Positions 23,201 through 35,019 are shown, counted from the first letter of the stretch. The stretch: DNA of 64,000 nucleotides from an uncultured Bacteroidota bacterium (GCA_902790215.1 CADAQX010000001.1:1-64000), one strand, 5' to 3'. Made by a program: numbers and translations. Notes: generated by a model from the letters alone, not told the origin.

Positions 23201-23622
23201 GGGAGGTGCGATACACCCTTGGCAAATTGGACGAAGGACACCACACCCTCACAGTCAAGTGCTGGAACATCTTCAATTACTCCTCCTCGGCCACGGTTGA
23301 ATTTGTTGTTGCCAACGACCGCACACCGCAGATAGGTCTTTTCCAAGCCGCCCCCAACCCCGCAAGCCAGCGCACTACACTCCGCGTGGAGCACAACCTG
23401 CCTGAAGGCATTCAGTCAGCTACTATCGACATTTATGACATCAAGGGATGCCTGGTGCGCAGCCTCACTCCCACCCCGGGCGACTGTACACTCAGCTGTC
23501 CATGGGATTTCACCGCATCAAACGGGAGCCTTGTCCCGCGCGGCATATATGTAGCCCGCGTGGTTGTTACTACCACTGACGGACAGCGGATTACACAAAC
23601 ATCCAAGATAGTACGAAATTAA
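20260..23622 (+). CDS. porU: T9SS sortase PorU (C25 family)
   Basis: A 1120-residue exported protein of the gingipain C25 family. The signal peptide ends near CVAAQD; I chose the ATG at 20260 because it gives that peptide directly. The catalytic pair is His644 in NYIGHGSSSY and Cys678 in TSTCTFG, 34 residues apart as in gingipains. The C-terminal 80 residues form a T9SS sorting domain (AAPNPASQRTTLRV, then IDIYDIKG and PRGIYVARVV). PorU is the surface sortase that removes sorting domains from T9SS cargo and attaches A-LPS. Its length fits PorU, and porV follows directly as in Porphyromonas, which argues against a secreted gingipain-type protease. Confidence 0.93.
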   Translation: MLFGKKLFLAIAAMLLAACVAAQDFAAHSILAEGRWYKIPVDTAGVYKITTREVSALDNAPCNKIALYGLPGGMLSANNTSFQPNDLLPAAIHVVDVNGNGLFEAEDYLLFYGEGPSIWRFSRSDGCYVYKMHAYANYNYYFLTPDGTAGDSLRVQPSTLNESNSPDRTVHTGVALYHEDRINTHGGGQIWVSDKFTPNLNSRSFTLTLPEPPAEGTVSARYAFANVSTNYANFQVKCGSQTKQHPFPANSSYQILKSDFTLQTGNNVTLSCTYQPSEANAAGYLDFIELKALMPIIYRGGQLVLRNQNDVQAGLVSRFVAQGYAEGMRVWDVTDPIQPMSYTVTQQANNGFAFYAPIDIERTFIAFTDNVALRPSGITPIDNQDIHGADKPDYVIVTHKDFEDQAIRLANLHRELDGLNTMVVTQEQVFNEFSSGKPDPMAIRQMLRCLRSKEGDSEAPRYLLLFGKGTYDNRDITNAHQRTVITYQTSSSFDSEGSAYPSDDIYGYLGNTSISEFDGTLTVSIGRLPAKTPAEAKHMVDKVDNYMHRHDLLDNNIRGDWRNYVTLLADDADPSSPYDTNFASDSEILARKIKKLYPQYNIDRIYADAYEQQSGADGSYYPDVNNALRQRMNYGCLLLNYIGHGSSSYIGTERFMEFSDIEKYANTDRLAFFVTSTCTFGKFDQVNDVCGAEVFLLADAAGVGIVSASRPIHHVQQFNANVCLNALNPENTIGDALRIAKNATSVSHCIALMGDPALHLSIPRNEVVVTHINNMPVNPAVIDSAKVLSRVTVEGVIQDAAGNVMTGFDGVIYPVVFDREVKCHTLANDNDSTEVEFVQQKNILYKGRETVTAGHFSYSFIVPRDVSYHYDYAKLSHYARTATEDATGQYGNIMFGGFNEDMTITDVYPTIELYISDTNFRNGGLTNETPTLYARMKDSVGINAAGSGLGHDITAVLDGNPYSTIILNDFFEPDIADSRNGEVRYTLGKLDEGHHTLTVKCWNIFNYSSSATVEFVVANDRTPQIGLFQAAPNPASQRTTLRVEHNLPEGIQSATIDIYDIKGCLVRSLTPTPGDCTLSCPWDFTASNGSLVPRGIYVARVVVTTTDGQRITQTSKIVRN

Positions 23623-23700
23623 AAAAACTCTCTTTCCACAATAAAAAGCGGTCACATCCGTTTCTAACAAACAAAAAAAAACACTCCTATCATCAGTTTA

Positions 23701-24903
23701 ATGAAAAGAATACACTTCACAATCATCTGCCTGTTTACAATGGGCTTTATCGGCAACGCCAGTGCCCAATTACCCGGACTCACCGGACAGACAAAGAATT
23801 ATATCTCTACAGGCATGCCTATCCTTCTTATCGCACCCGATGCCATATCGTCAGGTATGGGCGACGCTGGAGTGGCATCCACGCCAGACATCTATTCCTC
23901 CCACTGGAACAACGCCAAATTCGCCTTTATCGACGGCGACCTTGGCTTCGGCACCACCTACACCCCCTGGCTGCGTAACCTTAAAGTGTCCGACATGAAT
24001 CTGCTCTACCTCGGTGGATACAAGCGTATCAACAGCCGCAGCACCGTTGCCGCCTCTCTGACCTATTTCTCTTTAGGCGAAATACAGGTAACCGATGCCG
24101 AAGGCCAGAGCCGCGGAACCATGAACCCCAATGAGTTTGCCGCCGACGTGACCTATGCCATGAAACTGAACGACGAGCTCTCGCTGGGTGCCACAGGCCG
24201 TTTTATCAACTCCGACCTTACCAACGGGCAGCAAGTGTCCGACGGAAGCGGATATGTATCAACCAAGCCCGCACGCAGCCTCTCGGCCGACCTGGGCCTC
24301 TATTGGCAACACCCCATCGACAAGACTCAGACTCTTGCCATCGGTGGCTTTATCAGCAATATGGGCGCAAAACTCTCCTACTCCGACGACGACACCAAGA
24401 AGGAATTCCTGCCCACCAATCTGCGCATCGGCGGCCGCTACACCAACGAGATTGACGAGTCCAACTCGGTCAGTTTCCTGATTGATGTCAACAAACTGCT
24501 TGTTCCCACCCCGCCCGTCACCGTGGGCGACAGCACCTACAGCAAATACTACCGCAACATGACCGAGTACTACAACACCGGCGTAGTCAAAGGGGCTATC
24601 CAGTCCTTCTACGATGCCCCCGGCGGCTTCAGCGAAGAGCTGCGCGAACTCCAGTTCTCCTTGGGCGGCGAATATTGGTACAAGCACACCCTTGCTGCAC
24701 GTGCCGGCTATTTCTACGAAAGCACCACCAAGGGTGGCCGCCAGTACCTGACTTTCGGTTTCGGACTGCGTTACAACATCGTTCAGTTCGACCTTGCCTA
24801 CCTGGTGCCCACCACCAGTTTCAGCAGCAACCCGCTCTCCAACACCATCCGCATTTCGCTCATCTTCAGCCTCAAGCCAAAGCAAAGCACTCCCACTATT
24901 TAA
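23701..24903 (+). CDS. porV: T9SS outer-membrane protein PorV (LptO)
   Basis: A 400-residue outer-membrane beta-barrel of the PorV/LptO family. A signal peptide ends near NASAQ. The mature protein contains [24 protein letters not shown] sequence ([16 protein letters not shown] at about residue 40), and [14 protein letters not shown], both typical of PorV. PorV carries cargo from the Sov/SprA translocon to the PorU sortase and binds their sorting domains. It follows porU by 78 bases on the same strand, the usual pairing. The C-terminus ends in barrel strands. The assignment is firm. Confidence 0.93.
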   Translation: MKRIHFTIICLFTMGFIGNASAQLPGLTGQTKNYISTGMPILLIAPDAISSGMGDAGVASTPDIYSSHWNNAKFAFIDGDLGFGTTYTPWLRNLKVSDMNLLYLGGYKRINSRSTVAASLTYFSLGEIQVTDAEGQSRGTMNPNEFAADVTYAMKLNDELSLGATGRFINSDLTNGQQVSDGSGYVSTKPARSLSADLGLYWQHPIDKTQTLAIGGFISNMGAKLSYSDDDTKKEFLPTNLRIGGRYTNEIDESNSVSFLIDVNKLLVPTPPVTVGDSTYSKYYRNMTEYYNTGVVKGAIQSFYDAPGGFSEELRELQFSLGGEYWYKHTLAARAGYFYESTTKGGRQYLTFGFGLRYNIVQFDLAYLVPTTSFSSNPLSNTIRISLIFSLKPKQSTPTI

Positions 24904-24916
24904 TACCACACATGTC

Positions 24917-25393
24917 ATGCGCATAGGATTAGGATATGATGTTCACCAACTTGTCGACGACCGCAAACTGTGGTTGGGGGGCATTGAAATACCCCACACC
25001 AAAGGGCTGCTGGGACATTCCGATGCCGACGTGCTGCTTCATGCCATCTGTGATGCCATGCTCGGTGCCGCCGCCCTTGGCGACATAGGCAAACACTTCC
25101 CCGACACAGACCCCCGATACAAAGACATCGACAGCAAACTGCTGCTGCGCCACTGCAACGACCTCCTCAAGCAGGAAGGCTATTGTGTCGGCAATATCGA
25201 CAGCATCATCGTGGCCCAGAAGCCAAAGGTTGGCCCCTATATCCCCCAGATGCGCCAAACCATTGCCGACATCCTCGGCACAGACATCTCCTGTGTGTCC
25301 GTCAAGGCCACCACAACAGAACATCTCGGCTTCGAAGGCCGACAGGAAGGCATCAGTGCCCACGCTGTAGTCCTCTTGAATAGCATACAATAA
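24917..25393 (+). CDS. ispF: 2-C-methyl-D-erythritol 2,4-cyclodiphosphate synthase
   Basis: A 158-residue IspF, the MEP-pathway enzyme that converts CDP-methylerythritol 2-phosphate to the cyclic diphosphate with release of CMP. The zinc-binding residues Asp8, His10 and His42 are visible in GLGYDVHQL and [27 protein letters not shown] near the C-terminus is the conserved nucleotide-binding loop. The ATG at 24917 gives exactly the normal family length; the longer frame reads back into porV. It starts 13 bases after the porV stop, so it is probably co-transcribed although functionally unrelated. Confidence 0.97.
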   Translation: MRIGLGYDVHQLVDDRKLWLGGIEIPHTKGLLGHSDADVLLHAICDAMLGAAALGDIGKHFPDTDPRYKDIDSKLLLRHCNDLLKQEGYCVGNIDSIIVAQKPKVGPYIPQMRQTIADILGTDISCVSVKATTTEHLGFEGRQEGISAHAVVLLNSIQ

Positions 25394-25420
25394 CCTCCAC
25401 CCTCTTTAACCGCAACCCCT

Positions 25421-25702
25421 ATGGAATCACCCAAAATATCCCCGCTACCCCAAGACGATGCCGCTGTCCTTGAAGACTCTGGCTGCAGCCTCGTGCTGCA
25501 CAACGACGACATCCACACCTTCGACTACGTCATCAAGGCGCTTGTGGACATTTGCCGCATCACCTATGCACAGGCCGAGCAATGCACTATTCTTGTCCAC
25601 TGCCACGGCAAATGCACCATCAAGCACGGCAGCTACGACGACCTCCTGCCCATGCACACCGCATTAATCGACAAGCAACTCACCTCCGAAATAGTGCGTT
25701 AG
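25421..25702 (+). CDS. clpS: ClpS-like Clp protease adaptor
   Basis: A 93-residue protein of the ClpS family. LVLHNDDIHTFDYVIKAL, then a helix and ILVHCHGKCTIKHG match the ClpS fold, in which the NDD region binds N-degron side chains and a helical face docks on ClpA/ClpC N-domains. ClpS delivers proteins with destabilising N-terminal residues to the Clp protease. It lies 27 bases after ispF. The length is slightly short, as usual in Bacteroidota. No clpA/clpC is nearby. Confidence 0.85.
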   Translation: MESPKISPLPQDDAAVLEDSGCSLVLHNDDIHTFDYVIKALVDICRITYAQAEQCTILVHCHGKCTIKHGSYDDLLPMHTALIDKQLTSEIVR

Positions 25703-25745
25703 CCAAACTCTGATAAAAAACAAATTCCATATCAGAAAAAAGATG

Positions 25746-25754
25746 TATCTTTGC
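25746..25754 (+). promoter_or_regulatory. -7 promoter element for nfeD-floA
   Basis: TATCTTTGC, an exact consensus match, lies 36 bases before the nfeD ATG at 25791. Confidence 0.75.
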
Positions 25755-25790
25755 AAAGTGAATAATAACTGAACATAAATATTAAACCTC

Positions 25791-26270
25791 ATGACTCCTA
25801 CCCTTGTAATCATCGTTCTGGCACTGGGACTCCTGCTCCTCACACTGGAAATCGTGGCACTCCCAGGCGGCATTGCCGGCGTGTGCGGATTCCTGCTTAT
25901 CGCTTTCGGCGTATGGCAAAGTTTCATTCTTTGGGGTATGACCGTCGGCACCTGGGTGCTGATTGGTTCCGTGGCCATCTGTGCGCTCCTGCTGGCACTC
26001 TTCATGAAGACAAAAACGTGGAAACGTTTCAGCCTCAACGAAGAGTCGGACAGCTCTGTGAACCAAATCGAAGACCCTGCGATTGCCATCGGCACCCGCG
26101 GCACCACTGTGGCGCGCCTCGCACCCACAGGCAAAGCCCTCATCGACGGCAAGCTGGTGGAAGTCCACGCCATCAATAAGTTCATTGACCAAGACCGTCC
26201 CATCGAAGTGGTGGCCATCGAGGGCTATCGCATCGACGTCTGCGAAACCGAGGACAAACGTTTCGACTGA
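25791..26270 (+). CDS. NfeD-like membrane protein
   Basis: The 159-residue protein has two or three membrane segments (LVIIVLALGLLLLTLEIVAL, IAGVCGFLLIAFGVW and VLIGSVAICALLLALFM), followed by a C-terminal OB-fold domain with GTRGTTVARLAPTGKALIDG and VEVVAIEGYRIDV. This is the short NfeD form that is encoded beside flotillin-like proteins and helps organise membrane microdomains. The floA gene follows 53 bases downstream, confirming the pair. It has its own promoter. Confidence 0.9.
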   Translation: MTPTLVIIVLALGLLLLTLEIVALPGGIAGVCGFLLIAFGVWQSFILWGMTVGTWVLIGSVAICALLLALFMKTKTWKRFSLNEESDSSVNQIEDPAIAIGTRGTTVARLAPTGKALIDGKLVEVHAINKFIDQDRPIEVVAIEGYRIDVCETEDKRFD

Positions 26271-26323
26271 CACATCCAAAGCCTGAAAACAACAAGAATT
26301 ATTAACTCAAAAAACATATCATC

Positions 26324-27319
26324 ATGTCAGTAACAGGTATCATTGTATTATGTGTAGTGATATTCATCCTACTCATCGTCTTTGTCTATTACGTTCCCGT
26401 GGGACTCTGGTTCCAAGCCCTGGTGTCGGGAGTCCACACCTCACTCATCCAGCTCATGTTCATGCGCTTCCGTAAAGTCCCCCCCAGCGTGATTGTCAAC
26501 AACATGATTAACGCCACCAAGGCGGGTCTGAAACTCTCGCAAAACGAACTCGAAGCCCACTATCTGGCAGGCGGCAATGTCACCAATGTGGTGCAAGCCC
26601 TCATCTCCTCCAGCAAAGCCAACATGAACCTTGACTTCCGCACCGCCACCGCCATCGACCTGGCAGGCCGCGACGTGCTCAAAGCCGTGCAGACATCTGT
26701 CAACCCCAAGGTCATCGACACCCCTCCCGTAGCAGCCGTTGCCAAAGACGGTATCCAGCTTATTGCCAAGGCCCGTGTCACCGTGCGCACCAACATCAAG
26801 CAGCTCGTCGGTGGTGCCAGCGAAGAGACCATCCTGGCCCGCGTTGGCGAAGGCATCGTGTCTTCCATCGGCTCTGCCCTCAGCCACAAGCAGGTGCTTG
26901 AAAACCCCGACAGCATATCCAAACTCGTGCTCACCAAAGGACTCGACAGCGGCACCGCCTTCGAAATCCTCTCCATCGACATTGCCGACATCGACGTGGG
27001 CAAGAACATCGGTGCACAGTTGCAGATGGACCAGGCCAACGCCGACAAGAACATTGCACAGGCCAAGGCCGAGGAACGCCGCGCCATGGCCGTAGCCTCC
27101 GAGCAAGAAATGAAAGCCAAGGCCCAGGAAGCCCGCGCCAAAGTCATCGAGGCCGAGGCCGAAGTGCCCAAAGCTATGGCCGACGCCTTCCGCAGCGGCA
27201 ACATGGGCATCATGGACTACTACCGCATGAAAAACATACAGGCCGACACCGACATGCGCGAAAGCATTGCCAAGCCCGCCGGTGCAAAGCCCGTAACCAA
27301 GACACCCGAACAGAAATAA
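26324..27319 (+). CDS. floA: Flotillin-like protein FloA
   Basis: A 331-residue FloA (formerly UPF0365/YqfA). It has a single N-terminal membrane helix ([20 protein letters not shown]), a lipid-raft-associated SPFH-type domain with [20 protein letters not shown], and an Ala/Glu-rich coiled coil near the end with [18 protein letters not shown]. FloA proteins oligomerise at the inner membrane and define fluid microdomains. The nfeD gene precedes it. Length is normal. A strong hairpin follows at 27332, ending the operon. Confidence 0.95.
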   Translation: MSVTGIIVLCVVIFILLIVFVYYVPVGLWFQALVSGVHTSLIQLMFMRFRKVPPSVIVNNMINATKAGLKLSQNELEAHYLAGGNVTNVVQALISSSKANMNLDFRTATAIDLAGRDVLKAVQTSVNPKVIDTPPVAAVAKDGIQLIAKARVTVRTNIKQLVGGASEETILARVGEGIVSSIGSALSHKQVLENPDSISKLVLTKGLDSGTAFEILSIDIADIDVGKNIGAQLQMDQANADKNIAQAKAEERRAMAVASEQEMKAKAQEARAKVIEAEAEVPKAMADAFRSGNMGIMDYYRMKNIQADTDMRESIAKPAGAKPVTKTPEQK

Positions 27320-27331
27320 CACATCAAACAG

Positions 27332-27364
27332 GACAAGGGCCTCTCATTGGTAGAGGCCCTTGTC
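27332..27364. terminator. Bidirectional hairpin after floA
   Basis: GACAAGGGCCTCT (27332-27344) pairs perfectly with AGAGGCCCTTGTC (27352-27364) around a 7-base loop. No long T-run follows, so termination may be partial, but it lies exactly between two genes. Confidence 0.65.
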
Positions 27365-27382
27365 TATATACATACTGTTGCC

Positions 27383-27838
27383 ATGAAACAAATAACCATC
27401 CTCCTGCTGACAACCCTTTTCCTGTGTCCTGCTATGGCACAGAACAGCAAAAACAGCCGAGCCGATGCCATCGTGGGCACCTATCGTGTAGAACATGCCG
27501 GCCAGCAATCCAAAGTACGAGTTTACAAAGAGAAAAACGGTGACTACACCGCCCAATGCATCTGGCTTCGCGACAGCATCGACTCCGCCACGGGCAAACT
27601 GATCACCGACTCCAAAAACCCCGATAAAAGCCTCCGCAACACCCCGTGCAACCGCATCATCATCTTCCGGAACATGCAGTACAACAGCAAAAAGCAACGC
27701 TGGGAAGACGGCAAAATATATGACCCCACCAGAGGCATAGTGGCCAACTGCACATGCGAATTCCTCCAAGACGGACGGCTCAAAGTGCGCGGCTCGATAC
27801 TGGGCATAGGCGAATCCGTCTATTGGCAGCCCCTATAA
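27383..27838 (+). CDS. DUF2147 secreted protein
   Basis: A 151-residue exported protein with a signal peptide ending near CPAMAQ. The body IVGTYRVEHAGQQSKVRVYK, then GKIYDPTRGIVANCTCEF and LKVRGSILGIGESVYW, is the DUF2147 pattern: a small beta-barrel domain with a conserved GxIYDPxxG and RG turn. The function of the family is unknown; the lipocalin-like build suggests ligand binding. The ATG at 27383 gives a clean signal peptide; an upstream in-frame start falls inside the floA terminator. Confidence 0.85.
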   Translation: MKQITILLLTTLFLCPAMAQNSKNSRADAIVGTYRVEHAGQQSKVRVYKEKNGDYTAQCIWLRDSIDSATGKLITDSKNPDKSLRNTPCNRIIIFRNMQYNSKKQRWEDGKIYDPTRGIVANCTCEFLQDGRLKVRGSILGIGESVYWQPL

Positions 27839-27875
27839 ACCGGCATAACCCAGTCCTGACAATTGAATACTACCT

Positions 27876-30221
<2,346 letters not shown>

Positions 30222-30243
30222 CTCCGATTAAATCCATATAACC

Positions 30244-31233
30244 ATGCTTAACACGCCCGTCCTACTCATCACCTTCAACCGTCCCACACACACACGAAGA
30301 GTGCTGGAAAGCATCCTGTCCGCCCAACCGAGAGAGCTCTACGTCTTTCAGGACGGAATACGCACCGGCAACGAGAACGACATCGTAAAGAGTGCCCAGG
30401 TAAGAGAGACCATCGCAGACATGACAAAAGGCCTCCCCGTAAATGTCCACACCTACTACTCCGACAAAAACTGGGGATGCGGAGCAGGGCCCATGACCGG
30501 CATCACCTGGTTCTTCAACCAAGTGGAAAGAGGCATCGTAATGGAAGACGACTGCCTGCCGCACCCCGACTTCTACACCTACTGCGAGGAACTGCTCGAA
30601 CGCTATGACTCCAACGAACAAGTGCGCTTCATCAACGCAACCCTCTACCGCGACCGCTGGAAGTGCGACCACTCCTACGATTTCTCCCGCTACATGGTGA
30701 CCGGCGCATGGGCTGGATGGCGCAGAACATGGCAGGGATTTGACTTAGACCTTAAAGACCTGGATGCTAAAAAATTCAGGAGACACGTATGGAAGCTTAC
30801 CGGCCATATCGTCGACGCCACATGGTGGTACTCCCTCGTAAAGGAAATCCAACAGGACAAAAACAAAAAATCCTACTGGGACTACCAGATGCAAATCCAC
30901 CTGTTCCGCGAAAACGCATTGACCATCCATCCCCGATGCAACCTGGTAAGCAACATCGGCTTCGACAGCGAAGGCACTCACACCCTCGACAACGACTGCA
31001 GTCGGGGCAACCGCGAGGTGTTCCCCATCCTGCCCCTGGACCATCCCACCACCATCGCCGTCGACAAAGAGCGCGACTTCCGCTGCTGGTCGAAGAGCAT
31101 AAGCCTCGGGTGGCTGAAAGACCGCATCGGCTATATCTACGCCGACCTCCTCTGGTCCAACGGGATAGGCCACAAGATACTGATGCGGTACAAGAAAAAC
31201 AAGGGAACAGGAATCAACACCAAAAAGGTATGA
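30244..31233 (+). CDS. GT-A type glycosyltransferase-like protein
   Basis: A 329-residue cytoplasmic protein with a nucleotide-diphospho-sugar transferase fold. PVLLITFNRPTHTRRVLESI opens the Rossmann-like domain. An acidic metal-binding motif is visible in GIVMEDDCLPHPDF, and GCGAGPMTGITWFF precedes it. The family includes proteins annotated as hemolytic protein HlpA-like, found in polysaccharide or glycoprotein loci. It overlaps the following GT-B glycosyltransferase gene by 4 bases (ATGA), so they act together, perhaps on a surface glycan. The acceptor and the sugar are unknown. Confidence 0.8.
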   Translation: MLNTPVLLITFNRPTHTRRVLESILSAQPRELYVFQDGIRTGNENDIVKSAQVRETIADMTKGLPVNVHTYYSDKNWGCGAGPMTGITWFFNQVERGIVMEDDCLPHPDFYTYCEELLERYDSNEQVRFINATLYRDRWKCDHSYDFSRYMVTGAWAGWRRTWQGFDLDLKDLDAKKFRRHVWKLTGHIVDATWWYSLVKEIQQDKNKKSYWDYQMQIHLFRENALTIHPRCNLVSNIGFDSEGTHTLDNDCSRGNREVFPILPLDHPTTIAVDKERDFRCWSKSISLGWLKDRIGYIYADLLWSNGIGHKILMRYKKNKGTGINTKKV

Positions 31234-32510
31234 CAGACAATCCACCGAAAGTCCTCGCCGTCTGCACATCAGACACCAACGGAGGCGCCGCACGGGCTGC
31301 CTACCGCATCCACCTCAGCCAAAAAATGCTGGGCATCGAAAGCCGTATGCTCGTAAAAAACAAGAAAAGCGACGACCCCGATGTCATCGCCCTGGAGACA
31401 TTCATCCCCCGCAACCCGCTCTATAAAGCCTTCGACTGGGTGCGCAACAAGGCACAAAACAAACTGGAGCACCACCGCTGGAACCAATATCCCGACAGGG
31501 AAAAAGTCTTCATGTCCGACCTGAGAGGAACCGACCTCCACGGTACACTGCACAAACTGGACTACGACATCCTTCACCTGCACTGGATCAACCAGCGTTT
31601 TATTCCACTGGACCTCCTGCCCAAAGACAAACCCATCGTCTGGACACTGCACGACAGCTGGCCCTTCTGCGGCGTATGCCACTACTTCCTCGACTGTGAA
31701 CAATACAAACAGAAATGCGGCAACTGCCCCTTTCTCCACTCAAACAACCCCAACGACCTGAGCCGACAGATATGGGAAAAGAAACAGAAAGCCTACCACG
31801 GACTGAACCTTCACATAGTCACCCCAAGCCAATGGCTGGGCAACTGCGCCAGACAAAGCAGCCTAATCGGGGATTTCCCCGTCACCGTGATACCGAACAG
31901 CCTCGATACCGACACCTATCGTCCGCTTGGCAGCGATGAAATTGCGCCACGATGGAGCTCGCTCCACTCCGCCCTGAAGGGGCAAAAAACCATCCTGTTC
32001 GGGGCAGTGAATGCCGCAACCGACAGAATCAAAGGTTTTGTCCACCTCCTTACTGCATTGCAGCAACTACAGGGCGACAACCTTCACCTGGTTGTGTTCG
32101 GAGCCTCCAAATCGGAACTCGGCATCGACCTCAACATACCGGTGCACTACGTCGGCTATGTGAGCGACACCCGCGAACTCGTCTCCCTCTACAACATGGC
32201 CGATGTCATGGTCGTCCCGTCACTGACCGAAAACCTTTCATGCGCCATCATGGAAAGCCTCTCATGCCAAACACCCGTCGTGGCATTCAATATCGGAGGC
32301 AACAGCGACATGATAGAACACCAAGCCAACGGCTATCTGGCAGAGAAACTAAACGACGACGACCTGGCAAACGGAATCCTATGGTGCCTCAACCACAACG
32401 AGAACAACCGGCTCGGCAAAGCCGGAAGACAGAAAGTGTTAGCCAACTACACCTATCAAGCCGTAGGCAGGCAATACAGCCAGCTGTATGCAACACTACT
32501 CAAACATTAA
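31230..32510 (+). CDS. GT-B type (GT4-like) glycosyltransferase
   Basis: The 426-residue protein starts at the ATG overlapping the previous stop. It has the GT-B build: an N-terminal acceptor domain with SDTNGGAARAAYRIH and DILHLHWINQRFI, and a C-terminal donor domain with PSLTENLSCAIMESLSCQTP and FNIGGNSDMIEHQANGYL, the GT4 E-x7-E-type region. It probably uses a nucleotide sugar to extend a surface glycan. A Cys-rich stretch (CGVCHYFLDCEQYKQKCGNC) typical of this subgroup may bind zinc. It is coupled to the GT-A gene; no export genes are next to them. Confidence 0.85.
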   Translation: MTDNPPKVLAVCTSDTNGGAARAAYRIHLSQKMLGIESRMLVKNKKSDDPDVIALETFIPRNPLYKAFDWVRNKAQNKLEHHRWNQYPDREKVFMSDLRGTDLHGTLHKLDYDILHLHWINQRFIPLDLLPKDKPIVWTLHDSWPFCGVCHYFLDCEQYKQKCGNCPFLHSNNPNDLSRQIWEKKQKAYHGLNLHIVTPSQWLGNCARQSSLIGDFPVTVIPNSLDTDTYRPLGSDEIAPRWSSLHSALKGQKTILFGAVNAATDRIKGFVHLLTALQQLQGDNLHLVVFGASKSELGIDLNIPVHYVGYVSDTRELVSLYNMADVMVVPSLTENLSCAIMESLSCQTPVVAFNIGGNSDMIEHQANGYLAEKLNDDDLANGILWCLNHNENNRLGKAGRQKVLANYTYQAVGRQYSQLYATLLKH

Positions 32511-32551
32511 GAAAGGGTGTTAGGGTTTTAAAGTTATAGGGTTTAAAACCA

Positions 32552-32805
32552 AATCGGTCGTTAGGGTTTATGCCAGGTTAGTATTTGTTTCGAGCAGATT
32601 GGCCGCATCGCTGGCGAACGTTGCGTAAAGCGAGAGCAGAGAAAGCTCGCTTGCTCTGCCGAGCCATAGCAACGTCAACGAAGTTAAGGCGTAGCGGGCT
32701 ACGGCGAGACAGGGATGTGGACAAGATGCCGAAAGAAATGCTGATATGGCATAAACAGACCTGAAAAAGACGAGATTGATTGAAAAGTCGGCCTAATGAC
32801 CGATT
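32552..32805 (-). mobile_element. MITE-like element, copy 2 (inverted)
   Basis: This 254-bp element has ends AATCGGTCGTTAGG and CCTAATGACCGATT. Read on the minus strand it aligns with 2154-2332, except for an extra internal block of about 65-70 bp containing its own inverted repeat (GCTCGGCAGAGCAAGCGAGC). There is no ORF. It fills most of the gap between the glycosyltransferase operon and the convergent repeat-protein gene. Confidence 0.75.
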
Positions 32806-32858
32806 TGGGTTAAATGTTTTAGAGTGACCCTCCTCCCTCCAAAATGCACATTACAAAA

Positions 32859-32896
32859 AAAGGAGGGCCCTGCCCCCCGGCAAGCACCCTCCCTTT
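32859..32896 (-). terminator. Terminator of the 699-residue protein gene
   Basis: AAAGGAGGG (32859-32867) pairs with CCCTCCCTTT (32887-32896). On the minus strand the stem is followed by T residues. It lies 24 bases after the stop of the gene ending at 32920. Confidence 0.7.
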
Positions 32897-32919
32897 GAAG
32901 GATTTTTTTCAATCCCCGC

Positions 32920-35019
32920 TTATTCCACTACTAATTTCTTGATATAGCTCCCCTCTTCCGTGGTGAGGGTGACGAAGTAGATTCCCTTTGGATATGCTGT
33001 CAGCATGATGGTGTGGCTGACAGTAAGCATGGGCAGCTCTTTGTGCAGTACTTCGCGTCCCGAAGCGTCCGTCACCGAGAGCACCCCTCCCGGGAACGGG
33101 TTTCCCTCCATCAGGCAACGAACACTGCCCGATGCCGGGTTGGGTAACAGACAAAACCCACCGACAAGGCCGTCAGCTGTCGTTATTCCCTCCCGTTCTT
33201 CAAACAGGGCGGTGAACGAGGTGTCCTGTGTCACCACCACATACCGGGGATTCGACATATCCCCATCGTTCCATTGCAGGAAACCATAGGGACTCCTTCC
33301 CATAGCTGTCAGCACCGCTACACCACCCTCATAATACTCCCCTCCGCCTTCCACCTGCCCTCGTTCCTCATAGTCCGGCGATGCCGTCACCGTGTACATA
33401 TTAGATGGGAAATACACCCCAACGCTGTCTGACCAATCGCTGTAATACACCGAACTGTCGTGCTGGCTTCTGCACAGCGCACGCACGTATGCCACATACT
33501 GCACCCCCCTTTCCAAGTTGTCAAACAACTTTTCTGTTCTGCTACATGGGATAATCTCGCACGAGTCGGGCGGCATTCCCGCCAACCCCCATGCTACTTC
33601 CCAGCTCTCGTGCCGCCTGTTCTGTCCCCACACCCACATCAACCGCACTCGTCCCGTGTCCTCAACCAATACTAATGTTTTTACAACCCGGGGGCACGGG
33701 GGGTCGTAAGGGGGCGGCTCCTCTTTCGAGAAGATGGCTGTCAGCTGTGTGTCCTGCGTCACCGTCACGGTGCGCTGGTTTTCCCTCACGCTGTCACTCC
33801 AGTACCAAAAATAAAAACCGGGATTTGCCTTCGCCCTGAATACCACTGTGTCGCCCTCGCAAAAGACAGTGTCGCCCCCAATCGCTCGAAGGAGTGGATC
33901 CTCGCCATAAGGAGGACGATCAAAGTCTTTACCCTCGCGCCACTTAAAAATATCTCCCCTGCCCATAGTCGAATCGTTGGTGCGCACCCCGACGCTATAT
34001 ACCGGTGTAGTGTCGAAATAGGCGATGAACTGGGTGTCCTGTGTCACGAATATAGTGCGTGGATTGTCGGTCACCCCGTCGTTCCAGTGGCTGAACCGGT
34101 AGCACTTGTGGGGGGTGGCGGTAATGGTCTGATATGTTCCTGACGGGTAATATGCCGTGGATCTGACAAACCCCTTCGTCAGGTCTTCCGAGACAAGGTC
34201 CACATAATACTGTTCTTCGTCAAGGATAAACCCAAAGGGACCATAACCCGTTTGTCTTTCAAGTCTGCCCCACGGGCCGTCTAACCCGTCACCGTAGCAG
34301 TAGTGGCCATAGGGGTCCATTCCCTTGATAAAATAGTATGAACTTGGGTCGATGGACACATATACTGTCGGCCAATTGTCAAAGACAGTATAGCCGCGGT
34401 CTGCCGAATAACGGGTTGTGCTGGGGCTGTTTAGCGACCCCCCTATCCAGTATTCTCCCAACAGGGTATACACCGTGTCGAACAACGCCTCGTACAGGTG
34501 GCAGTATATGGGCGGATAGTCATGGTCGGGACTTCTTGGCAAACACATCATCCGGGGACGGGCGGTGTCCCAGCGCACTGTCGCTATGCGATCCAGATAG
34601 TACGAAGTTGAAAAAAATCCAGTTGTAGGAGCCACATTTGTGTCACGCACGTAGAGTGACAGGTATTCCGGGAGCCTGTTGGTGTCCAAAACGAGGCGTC
34701 CGGGATGGTAATGATCAACCATTGCCCACATCCCTTTGACCCGTAAAGGTCTGGGGAAAAATTGCTGTGTGGCAACGTATATACTGAACTTACCACGACC
34801 GTACGGATAATAGTGTTGGTGGGTGTCGGGATAGACTTGATACGTTTCGGGACTGAAATAATAGTATGTTGTATCGTACCAAGAGCTATAGTAATGGTTG
34901 CGCAGGCGCGGACTACAGGGCAGCGTATCGCGCGAAGGGGTAAAGGTCTGCGCACTTTGCGCACACACCTCCACCGTTAGCAGAACCATCATTACAATAA
35001 TTGAAGCAATTTTTTTCAT
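32920..35019 (-). CDS. T9SS-exported protein with bacterial repeat domains
   Basis: A 699-residue protein with a signal peptide (cleavage near EVCAQ) and a C-terminal T9SS sorting domain (LLPNPASGSVRC, then YPKGIYFVTLTTEEG). Three similar repeats contain a HWNDGVTDNPRTIFVTQDTQ-like block: at about residues 305-340, 400-430 and 600-630, each ending FxAxF. These are Flg_new-type bacterial repeats common in surface adhesins. A fibronectin-III-like segment lies between the second and third repeats. The N-terminal half, rich in Tyr, is unassigned. It follows a secreted-protein gene by only 14 bases, so they form an operon. Confidence 0.8.
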   Translation of the reverse strand: MKKIASIIVMMVLLTVEVCAQSAQTFTPSRDTLPCSPRLRNHYYSSWYDTTYYYFSPETYQVYPDTHQHYYPYGRGKFSIYVATQQFFPRPLRVKGMWAMVDHYHPGRLVLDTNRLPEYLSLYVRDTNVAPTTGFFSTSYYLDRIATVRWDTARPRMMCLPRSPDHDYPPIYCHLYEALFDTVYTLLGEYWIGGSLNSPSTTRYSADRGYTVFDNWPTVYVSIDPSSYYFIKGMDPYGHYCYGDGLDGPWGRLERQTGYGPFGFILDEEQYYVDLVSEDLTKGFVRSTAYYPSGTYQTITATPHKCYRFSHWNDGVTDNPRTIFVTQDTQFIAYFDTTPVYSVGVRTNDSTMGRGDIFKWREGKDFDRPPYGEDPLLRAIGGDTVFCEGDTVVFRAKANPGFYFWYWSDSVRENQRTVTVTQDTQLTAIFSKEEPPPYDPPCPRVVKTLVLVEDTGRVRLMWVWGQNRRHESWEVAWGLAGMPPDSCEIIPCSRTEKLFDNLERGVQYVAYVRALCRSQHDSSVYYSDWSDSVGVYFPSNMYTVTASPDYEERGQVEGGGEYYEGGVAVLTAMGRSPYGFLQWNDGDMSNPRYVVVTQDTSFTALFEEREGITTADGLVGGFCLLPNPASGSVRCLMEGNPFPGGVLSVTDASGREVLHKELPMLTVSHTIMLTAYPKGIYFVTLTTEEGSYIKKLVVE

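Noticed and set aside
20260..23622. Gingipain-type secreted protease
   Set aside because: The catalytic family is shared, but the length, the adjacent porV and the absence of a gingipain propeptide-haemagglutinin layout favour the sortase PorU.
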